A stretch of DNA of 13,403 nucleotides from CAUZFZ01 sp963579025 (GTDB taxonomy: Bacteria; Planctomycetota; Planctomycetia; Planctomycetales; Planctomycetaceae): assembly GCA_963579025.1 (NCBI GenBank), contig CAUZFZ010000222.1, forward strand, positions 1 through 13,403. Direction: 5' to 3'. The position numbers were made by a program, and so were the translations under genes. Shown piece after piece: positions 8,005 to 13,403 of the stretch (its first letter is position 1; every line of letters begins with the position of its first letter). Below the pieces are notes generated by a model that saw nothing but the letters and a program-made list of their open reading frames with translations, did no database searches and had not been told where the DNA came from.

Positions 8005-9660
8005 ATGTACGAATCTCGGAATGGCGACGGAAACGAGTTTGAAACAAACTGGACTGTCGTTTATGCAGTCGCTGGCCTCGTGACTTCCATGATTCTTGTT
8101 TTCGTGGCTGGGTCGGTCTGGAATCCACGAATCCCGGTGCTCGCTGAAATTCCGGTACATCGCCGACTTACACAGCTACAGCCGGAGGCGCCTTCATGCG
8201 ACGTATCGGAGCCGGAAACTAAAGCCACCACTCGGGCGCTGGCGGAAGTGACCTCAGTCATTCCGAAAACTGACGTGACCACCTCTACTCATGAGACGGA
8301 GACCTCACCCAACCTGGTTCACAGCGAATCAATCCCGGCTGAAGTGGTCGAAGAGCTCGCGACGCATGTCGCCGACACGACTGTGGCGATTTCGGTTGCT
8401 GAACCCGTGTCGTCCGAAGAACTGCTGGCTGAAGTTCAGCTCGCATTCATCTCGAAGAACGACGTCAACGTCGCGCTTGATTTACGAGAGCAATCCAGGG
8501 AACTGGATCCCCTCGCCAAAGTGCTGAAGACGGCACCTGAATCGTCATCGCGAAGGCGTCCTTTGACGCTTGGAAACGGGCAGTTCTTCCATGAGCTAAT
8601 CCGGGAATCCGAAGAGATTCGAAAGAGAGACATTGGACTGCTCTTCGTCGGCGCGGACGATTGCAAACTGGGTGAGAAAGACGTGCCAGTCGCGGCTGAG
8701 GTGTCGGTCTTGCTGGGGAGAGCGCTTGCCTCGGGAAGGCCGACGTCAGCCACCGGCGGGAGTCAGTCGGCCAGTGTCCAGGCTCCGTACGTGGCGCACG
8801 AACTTCTCCATACAAAGTCCAAAGACTGGCAGCGACCCGAAGCCGTCGGAGCTCTTGTTCAGATTCTGCAGGTGCAGCCTCAGTTCCTCCGGGAGGAACT
8901 CATTCGATTCCTGTCCCGTATCGACGGTTCGGCCGCCGCCATGGCACTCGCCGAACGTGCCATGTTCGATACATCACCAGAAATTCGCAAAGTTGCCAGG
9001 CACGCGCTGAGTCTGCGTGGATTAGGCGATGTTGTGCGCAATCGTCTGCTCGGCGGGTTTCGTTATCCCTGGCCACCAGTTTCGGCGTTTGCAGCACAGG
9101 CTCTAGTCGAGCTTGACGATCAGGAGTCGATTCCAAATCTGATCGAGCTGCTTGACGCACCGGATCCGGCAGCAGCGTTTCTGAATGACGAGGGCAGTCC
9201 AGTGAAGCGTGAACTGGTTCGGCTCAGCCACATGAGAAACTGTGTGATCTGCCACGCCGCAGCGTCGAGTAAGGATCCCATCCGTGGGTTCGTTCCGACA
9301 CCAACACAGTCTCTTCCACGTGCCTATTATCAATCACGGTCCGGCGGATCATCATTTGTTCGCGCCGACATAACATATCTCCGACAGGATTTTTCCCTGA
9401 TGCATGATGTGGAGAATGCTGCGCCATGGCCGGAATGGCAGAGGTTCGACTATCTCGTACAGACTCGCAAATTGAATTCAGAGGAGCAGGCCAGGTTTAC
9501 GTTGATGTCTTGTCGTGATGGCAGAAACGAGCTCGATACGAGAAGTTCGTCCCCACAGCGGGACGCAGTTCTGTTCGCGCTGCGAGGGCTGACAGCACAA
9601 GACCACGGGGACACCAGCGATGCCTGGCGCGCATCGTATGCGCCGATTCCAGCAGACTGA
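8005..9660 (+). CDS. Membrane-anchored HEAT-repeat protein with a CxxCH haem c motif
   Basis: This protein has 551 residues. One membrane helix at about 17-39 ('VVYAVAGLVTSMILVFVAGS') anchors it with the bulk outside the cytoplasm. Residues of about 45-135 are a Thr/Glu/Val-rich disordered linker. Residues of about 205-245 hold the conserved block 'GLLFVGADDCKLG'. HEAT-like helices follow at about 275-388 ('EIRKVARHALSL', 'FAAQALVELDDQESIPNLIE'). A single CVICH at 413-417 is a classic covalent haem c site. After it come 'RGFVPTPTQSLPRAYY', then 'FVRADITYLRQDFSLM' (451-466), 'PWPEWQRFDYLV', and a C-terminal 'AVLFALRGLTAQDHGDTSDAWR'. This order of blocks recalls a planctomycete-restricted HEAT/cytochrome-like family of unknown function. 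Met466 is a possible distal haem ligand (inference). The gene is divergent from the giant HEAT/propeller gene, hinting at a shared envelope role. Haem attachment would need a cytochrome c maturation system, not seen here. Confidence 0.85.
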   Translation: MYESRNGDGNEFETNWTVVYAVAGLVTSMILVFVAGSVWNPRIPVLAEIPVHRRLTQLQPEAPSCDVSEPETKATTRALAEVTSVIPKTDVTTSTHETETSPNLVHSESIPAEVVEELATHVADTTVAISVAEPVSSEELLAEVQLAFISKNDVNVALDLREQSRELDPLAKVLKTAPESSSRRRPLTLGNGQFFHELIRESEEIRKRDIGLLFVGADDCKLGEKDVPVAAEVSVLLGRALASGRPTSATGGSQSASVQAPYVAHELLHTKSKDWQRPEAVGALVQILQVQPQFLREELIRFLSRIDGSAAAMALAERAMFDTSPEIRKVARHALSLRGLGDVVRNRLLGGFRYPWPPVSAFAAQALVELDDQESIPNLIELLDAPDPAAAFLNDEGSPVKRELVRLSHMRNCVICHAAASSKDPIRGFVPTPTQSLPRAYYQSRSGGSSFVRADITYLRQDFSLMHDVENAAPWPEWQRFDYLVQTRKLNSEEQARFTLMSCRDGRNELDTRSSSPQRDAVLFALRGLTAQDHGDTSDAWRASYAPIPAD

Positions 9661-10123
9661 CGCAGTTGAATTCCACCGACAGTCCACCGCGGGATTCAGC
9701 GCGATCGCGTGAGCCACGACCGATGTCGACACGTCACGAAAGAACATGCACTTGGACAGGGAACGGTTCCGGCAGGGGTTAAGAGCGACGCTTCACGGAA
9801 AGGACCGGTAGTCGAGTGCCGCGACCACCGTTTGTCCGTAGTTCTCCGTAGTTGACTCGAAACGGCCAGGTCAGCTGCCTGATTCGAGCCAGATCAGGTT
9901 ACTCAGCACGATTCGTGTCGCAGGATTCGCGATGTATCAGCTTCGACTGAATCTGTTGGCCGCACGCGCAGGTCCAATATTGTTGATATCTCCGCTAAGC
10001 CTCGGGTACGAATAGCGTACTCGGCTGAATTGCGTCGTTGACGCGCGATCCAAGACGCCGTGGCGGCAGTATTGTTCAGTCTGCTGTCCGTGGGCTCGAG
10101 TTGCGGCCACGTGCTGCGACTTG
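9661..10123. other. Convergent intergenic region (463 bp), no gene seen
   Basis: The stretch lies between the 3' ends of the haem/HEAT gene and the TolC gene. A small stem-loop is present at 10003-10023: arms CGGGTACG and CGTACTCG with one G-U pair on the + strand and a 5-nt loop. A GCGTC/GACGC stem with a 3-nt loop lies at 10032-10044. Neither is followed by a run of T, so a terminator is possible but unproven. A 10-bp tandem duplication (TCCGTAGTTC, then TCCGTAGTTG) lies at 9835-9854. The open frames here are short and lack family resemblance. Confidence 0.45.
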
Positions 10124-12280
10124 TCAGTTTTCAATCGACAGCATGGTGCGGAATGCTTCGCCGGTGACAATTTTGAGCGTTGTTAAAGAAACGACATAGC
10201 GAATCTGTGCATCGATGAAGGCGGCCTCCGCGGATGCGCGGCGACTTTGAGCTTCCAGGAGTCGTTCGAGTGTCGTAGCTCCGGTCAGTTGTCCCTGAGG
10301 TACCAGGTGCCAGCGTCGCTGCAGGAATTCACTCTCGGCCTCGCTGGATTTCATCGCCTGATACCGCGCCAGCATTTCGCGATAGGCGGCTGGGACGGTC
10401 CGCGACGCAACTTCGACCTCGGACAATGCCGTTTCGATTGTTGCCCGAAACTCGTGCACCGATCGGCGCAGTTCCGCGACCTCTCGGTTGTGACGGGCCT
10501 TGGCAGCTCGACCTCCGATCGGGACTTCGAACTGCAGGCCGACCGAGAAGCCGGGTTCTCCCTGGTTGAACTGATTCTCCCAGGCCCGAAACGTTGTCGA
10601 GTCTCCGTCCAGACCGGCGACGTATGTCTGCAGCAGCAGGTCCAGTCGAGGGAGCAGGTCCTTTCTGGCCGCTCCGGCGCGAATGCCCGCCAGTCTGACT
10701 CGCCGATAGGCCTGCAGAATATCCGATCGATACTGCATCGCGGCCTGCAATGATGCCTGCAGGGGGATGGAGTAAAACTGATGCGTGGGTGTGTCCCGCG
10801 GGACCAGCTCGATCGTTCCGCCGGGTGGAAGCCCCGCTGAACCGATCAGTGTTCGCAGTCTCGACTCGGCGTCCTGGATCGATGCTTCCGAGCGATACAG
10901 GTCTGAGAGTCGCACATCCAGTTCTGACCGCGCGCGGCCGAGCTGCGCGCCTGTGGCGTCCAGGTCGCTTCTCGATCCCAGAATGCGAACCAGGGCGGCA
11001 ACAGTGTCATACGCGCGGCGCTGCTGCAGATGGATGGCACGGGCGCGGTACAGTGACCAGTAGGCGTTATGCACGCCTGCCAGATAAGACTGGAGCTGTC
11101 CCCGTAACTCTTCGGTCGTGATTCCGGCGTTGATTGTTGCAATGACTGTGCGCGCCGCGTTGTATCCTTCGCCTGAGCCACGCAGCAGAGGTTGTGTGAA
11201 ACTGAGCGTCAGGCGGGCCGTTCCCTGCGGAGACGGCGTCAGGAATTGCGAGTTGTTGTCGCGATAGCCGCTTTGCTGCGAGACCTCGACGTCGGCACCG
11301 TTTCTCAGTCGGCGACGGACGCCGGCCGAGTTCGACACGACATGATCCCGGAATCGACCAATAGTTGAGCCTGTTGTCAGCTGATCACCGATGGGATCGC
11401 TGTTGTCCTGATAGCGCGATTCCAGGAATGCCGTCCAGTCGAATTCGGCGTCGGCCTCGACAATCCGCGTCGCCTCGACAGGACCGATGGCCCGAATTGC
11501 CTGGACCTGCGCCGCGTTCTCGAGAGACCGCAGGATGAGAGAATCGACGCTGCACCCAATCGCGCGAGCTGATGGCCACATGGGCGACACTGCTGCCGCG
11601 GTCCACCAAGGACGGAACCCCGCGGTTATCCCCGAGAGCTTCTGGCCCGCCGCAGGAACCACTCGGCTAAGAGGCCGCGTGGATTGGGCAGCGTGTTGTC
11701 GATACCAGTCGAGAACGGTATCGGGATCCGTGGCAGTCGAGGGGACCTGGGCATCAACGACAGGAGTGTTCAGCCAGTGTGGCAGCTCTGGCACATAGCC
11801 CGGCACCGTTGCCGGTGGCAGGGACTCAAGCGGAGCCACCGGCGCGACAGAAGCGAACGGAGGTCCCGAGTGGCTGACTGCCGCACCGGCCCATGTAGAT
11901 GTTCCGGATGTCGCAACGATTCCGGAAGTTGTCTGATGTGAGGCTCTCGAAGCGTACGCCGGTCGTGCTGCATGGAATCGATGGGTGACGTTCCGGAAGT
12001 CTGGCTGATACCCCGGCCGAGGAAGAGACGCGCGCGGCATTTGTCGCATGCCTGACACGAGACCCGGCCCGGCGAAGTACTGGCCGGTCGCAGTTCGAGT
12101 TTGACGATACGGCAGCGGCATTGATGGCTGATGCCATTGGCCCGGCGGCCGGGTCCTGCGGAATTGCTGGTTTGCTGGCGGATATCCCCGGTACTGCAGT
12201 GGCCTGTTCGTGGCGACTCCGGCATTCGAATGGGATGCCGATTGCGAGGACTTCGGCGACTGTTGTCCCGGTCGCCACAC
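10124..12280 (-). CDS. TolC-family outer-membrane efflux protein (start uncertain)
   Basis: From GTG 12280 the protein is 718 residues. Residues 1-235 are Pro/Arg/Gln/Ser-rich and probably disordered. The TolC-like body runs from about 240 to 715. 'SVDSLILRSLENAAQVQAIR' (244-263) and 'IVEADAEFDWTAFLESRYQD' (273-292) match the start of the planctomycete TolC variant. 'GTARLTLSFTQPLLRGSGEG' (353-372) is its hallmark beta-strand block. Long coiled helices follow at about 385-475 and 595-700, with a second strand region 'FSVGLQFEVPIGGRA' at 578-592. It would form a trimeric outer-membrane channel that works with an inner-membrane pump and adaptor, neither present here. GTG 12280 has no good ribosome site and no signal peptide follows it. 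The same frame is open back to a TAA at 12338-12340, beyond which lies a signal-peptide-like segment, so the gene may be interrupted near its 5' end. Confidence 0.85.
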   Translation of the reverse strand: MWRPGQQSPKSSQSASHSNAGVATNRPLQYRGYPPANQQFRRTRPPGQWHQPSMPLPYRQTRTATGQYFAGPGLVSGMRQMPRASLPRPGYQPDFRNVTHRFHAARPAYASRASHQTTSGIVATSGTSTWAGAAVSHSGPPFASVAPVAPLESLPPATVPGYVPELPHWLNTPVVDAQVPSTATDPDTVLDWYRQHAAQSTRPLSRVVPAAGQKLSGITAGFRPWWTAAAVSPMWPSARAIGCSVDSLILRSLENAAQVQAIRAIGPVEATRIVEADAEFDWTAFLESRYQDNSDPIGDQLTTGSTIGRFRDHVVSNSAGVRRRLRNGADVEVSQQSGYRDNNSQFLTPSPQGTARLTLSFTQPLLRGSGEGYNAARTVIATINAGITTEELRGQLQSYLAGVHNAYWSLYRARAIHLQQRRAYDTVAALVRILGSRSDLDATGAQLGRARSELDVRLSDLYRSEASIQDAESRLRTLIGSAGLPPGGTIELVPRDTPTHQFYSIPLQASLQAAMQYRSDILQAYRRVRLAGIRAGAARKDLLPRLDLLLQTYVAGLDGDSTTFRAWENQFNQGEPGFSVGLQFEVPIGGRAAKARHNREVAELRRSVHEFRATIETALSEVEVASRTVPAAYREMLARYQAMKSSEAESEFLQRRWHLVPQGQLTGATTLERLLEAQSRRASAEAAFIDAQIRYVVSLTTLKIVTGEAFRTMLSIEN

Positions 12281-12337
12281 AGGTCCACGTGCGGTGGGCG
12301 TGCCTATCGTACCTGTTGAATCCGGACGCCAGACCTG

Positions 12338-12466
12338 TTATCCCGTCAGGTCGGCCGCACTGCCGGCAAGGTACGCAATGCCAGCGACAAGGACGGCGCG
12401 GTGCACCAGTCCTCCACAGAGCGACCGGCCGGCGAATGCGCCGGACTCGTCCGCAGTGTGCGGCAT
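12338..12466 (-). pseudogene. Signal-peptide-like N-terminus of the TolC gene, cut off by an in-frame TAA
   Basis: In the TolC frame, ATG 12466 or GTG 12406 opens a segment ending in 'HRAVLVAGIAYLAGSAADLT': a short basic n-region, a hydrophobic core and an Ala-rich c-region, which is a textbook export signal. A TAA stop at 12338-12340 follows. The frame then continues 'QVWRPDSTGTIGTPTARGPV' into GTG 12280, and the body repeats a similar 'VWRP' motif. GGAGGA at 12410-12415 is a good Shine-Dalgarno sequence but lies only 3 nt from GTG 12406. One C-to-T change (CAA to TAA) would explain the interruption. Alternatives are a sequencing error, a tiny separate peptide, or read-through. Confidence 0.5.
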
Positions 12467-12574
12467 GCAGGATCAACTTGGACAGAAGGGGACAGGCTGA
12501 GGGCCGGTTGAACAGGCAGGAAATTGTGTCACAGAGGAGTCGTGACCTACCGGCCGGTGGAGATGAGAGCTTGG

Positions 12575-12604
12575 AAAATACGAGTTGACCGGAATCTGGT
12601 CAAC
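12575..12604 (-). promoter_or_regulatory. Sigma70-like promoter with overlapping inverted repeat upstream of the TolC gene
   Basis: On the minus strand TTGACC (12603-12598) is followed by a 17-bp spacer and TATTTT (12580-12575), matching the -35 at 5 of 6 and the -10 at 4 of 6. A perfect inverted repeat, GTTGACC, 7 nt, GGTCAAC (12584-12604), covers the -35 box and most of the spacer, which is where a repressor operator would be expected. The position is about 110 bp before ATG 12466. Both elements are read directly; their function is inferred. Confidence 0.45.
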
Positions 12605-12707
12605 GGCGGTTCATGAGACCGCAAACACCGCATGACTCGGTGAGAACACCAAATGACGCCCGACGTCGCGGTCGTCGAAGCCAACTGGAAAGCAGCATGG
12701 CTGGCCC
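12605..12707. other. Non-coding stretch between the TolC promoter and the protease remnant
   Basis: Together with 12467-12574 this belongs to the gap upstream of the TolC gene. Apart from the promoter candidate, no gene, repeat or RNA was recognised. It may contain further eroded sequence from the protease fragment to its right. Confidence 0.4.
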
Positions 12708-12898
12708 TCACACAGAAACCGGGTTGAGAAGTGTTGAGTGACCTCCCAGAGAATGGCCTGCGCAAGTCGAGACAATCAGAGCCTCAATCTCGGCTGGTGT
12801 CAGAGTGGGCCGGGCCTCAATGAGCAGCGCAGCGACGCCCGCCACATGCGGAGTGGCCAGCTAGCCCCGACCAACGGACTGCCGGGAATGCCCACTTC
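12708..12898 (-). pseudogene. Subtilisin-like (S8) protease remnant, C-terminal part, frameshifted
   Basis: Reading the minus strand, one frame gives 'EVGIPGSPLVGAS' (12898 to 12860) and the next frame gives 'ATPHVAGVAALLIEARPTLT' and 'PAEIEALIVSTC' (from 12857 down), ending at TGA 12708-12710. Joined with one missing A, this reads GAS-M-ATPHVAG, the catalytic-serine block of subtilases (family consensus GTSMA-PHVAG). The missing base falls between 12859 and 12860 inside the Met codon. Only about 60 residues remain; the Asp and His parts of the triad are absent. On its 5' side it is joined directly to a transposase fragment. It is clearly a decayed gene fragment and is not expected to make protein. 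Confidence 0.75.
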
Positions 12899-13043
12899 AG
12901 GGGGTTTGAGTGCGGGCCTCTTCCATGACGTTGAGAAAGACCCGGTAATCGCCGTCCGTCTCAAACAGCTTTGCCCGCCCGACAGCGCGATTGAGTACGT
13001 GGTAGACATAGCCGCCAGTAGCGTCTCGCGGGCGTCTGGGCAT
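12897..13043 (-). pseudogene. REP-associated (IS200-like, RAYT) transposase, N-terminal fragment
   Basis: From ATG 13043 the protein begins 'MPRRPRDATGGYVYHVLNRA' and continues 'LFETDGDYRVFLNVMEEA', the very recognisable start of the Y1 REP-associated tyrosine transposases. It stops at TGA 12897-12899 after 48 residues, where intact members are roughly 200-250 residues long. The HUH motif (usually within 'MPNHWH') and the catalytic tyrosine are missing, so it is inactive. The stop arises at the junction with the protease remnant: the family-like sequence ends at '...EEARTQTP' and subtilase sequence starts within a few bases. The inverted repeat just upstream fits the usual RAYT/REPIN pairing. 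Confidence 0.8.
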
Positions 13044-13051
13044 GATCGAAG

Positions 13052-13158
13052 GGGTCGGGAGTCTTTTTCTTCGCGGGATCATCGTGAGACTCTCGTTGCT
13101 GACTGACGAAGAGTATCCAGACCGCACACTGTTCCACCAGGAAAAAGACTCCCGACCC
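13052..13158. repeat. Perfect 18-bp inverted repeat, REPIN-like, beside the RAYT fragment
   Basis: The left arm GGGTCGGGAGTCTTTTTC (13052-13069) and the right arm GAAAAAGACTCCCGACCC (13141-13158) are exact reverse complements separated by 71 bp. The whole unit spans 107 bp and its left arm ends 8 bp before the RAYT start codon. Two inverted REP arms around a short centre, next to a RAYT gene, is the REPIN arrangement. The arms themselves are not obviously palindromic, unlike classical enterobacterial REPs. Confidence 0.7.
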
Positions 13159-13193
13159 GAATGGCACTGCCGGTTTGGTAGCAAGGGGTTACG

Positions 13194-13403
13194 TCATGCG
13201 GCGGCTTCGAGTTCGGCCTGGAGCTGGTGTCGTGGTTTCTTCATCAGAGCCAGAATCTTCGGTCTGCGTTTGTTGGCGCGCGGTTCGACGCGGCCGTCAC
13301 GGTGGCCCACTCGTTCACTGGCGGAAGTCTGCTGTCCCAGTGTTGCCATTTCGTCACTCACCCCGATCACCGCGCACAATAGCCAGTTGGTAGCCAGAAG
13401 CTG
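13194..13403 (-). CDS. IS4-family-like transposase, C-terminal part (runs off the window)
   Basis: The minus-strand frame is open from the window edge (13403) to TGA at 13194-13196, giving 69 residues. The stretch 'RVGHRDGRVEPRANKRRPK' followed by 'LMKKPRHQL' resembles the basic tail of IS4-family DDE transposases (typically '...RPxRxEPRxxKRRPKxxxLLxKPRxxx'). The DDE residues would lie outside the window, so intactness cannot be judged. The 'QQTSASE' segment before the basic tail is less typical. The sequence just past the stop (13160-13190, containing GGCACTGCCGG) may hold the element's terminal inverted repeat. The element abuts the right arm of the REPIN-like repeat. Confidence 0.6.
   Translation of the reverse strand, partial: QLLATNWLLCAVIGVSDEMATLGQQTSASERVGHRDGRVEPRANKRRPKILALMKKPRHQLQAELEAAA

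Noticed and set aside
7600..8160. 186-codon minus-strand open frame across the divergent intergenic region
   Set aside because: It overlaps the well-supported start and membrane helix of the 8005 gene, has Arg/Ser/His-rich composition and no recognisable motif.
9835..9854. 10-bp tandem duplication TCCGTAGTT(C/G)
   Set aside because: Two short copies only, in a non-coding gap; probably slippage with no evident function.
10003..10044. Two small stem-loops between the convergent genes, considered as a bidirectional terminator
   Set aside because: Stems are short and lack T runs on either strand; kept only as a note in the intergenic entry.
7640..10123. Faint similarity between the two intergenic regions (near 7700-7760 and 10060-10110, both with GGCGG..TATTG and 'QY-RH' on the minus strand)
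   Set aside because: Only short scattered matches align by eye; not distinguishable from chance without a computed alignment.
11826..12476. 216-codon minus-strand open frame overlapping the TolC 5' region
   Set aside because: Shadow in another frame with many Cys, Arg and His and no domain; the TolC frame carries the signal-peptide-like and conserved sequence.
12121..12588. 155-codon + strand open frame antisense to the TolC 5' end
   Set aside because: Antisense shadow with no recognisable family and no supported ribosome site.

Overview
The window looks like chromosomal DNA of a planctomycete, probably Planctomycetaceae. This is inferred from gene style alone: very large exported TPR/propeller/HEAT proteins, a short CPEC...CWKC zinc-ribbon membrane protein, a HEAT protein carrying a CxxCH haem motif with the conserved 'VRADITYLRQDFS' block, and a TolC-type protein of the variant recalled from planctomycetes. 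No rRNA, tRNA or CRISPR array was seen.

Layout. At the left edge are a possible gene tail (3-86) and a small zinc-ribbon membrane protein on the + strand (179-613). Two minus-strand genes follow in a likely operon, transcribed right to left. The first is a 1863-residue exported TPR/beta-propeller/HEAT protein (7496 down to 1905). The second, 52 bp further on, is a 388-residue exported protein with an Ig-like domain followed by helices (1852 down to 686). Across a 508-bp divergent intergenic region lies a + strand gene (8005-9660) for a membrane-anchored HEAT protein with one haem c motif. It converges, over a 463-bp gap, with a minus-strand TolC-family efflux gene (10124 to about 12280 or beyond).

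The right 700 bp is a graveyard of mobile and decayed DNA. Reading down the minus strand from the right edge it holds the C-terminal part of an IS4-like transposase, a perfect 18-bp inverted repeat of REPIN type, the first ~48 codons of a REP-associated (IS200-like/RAYT) transposase, and, spliced directly to that, the C-terminal active-site part of a subtilisin-like protease broken by a 1-nt deletion in its catalytic-serine motif.

How the genes may work together. The giant protein, its downstream partner and the divergent haem/HEAT protein all appear to be exported or membrane-anchored and rich in protein-interaction repeats, so they may form an envelope assembly; this is inference. The TolC-like protein would be the outer-membrane channel of an efflux system whose inner-membrane and adaptor genes are not in this window. 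Its N-terminus is odd: a convincing signal peptide sits in the same frame upstream but is cut off by a TAA codon. A good sigma70-like promoter overlapped by a 7-7-7 inverted repeat lies upstream of that signal peptide.
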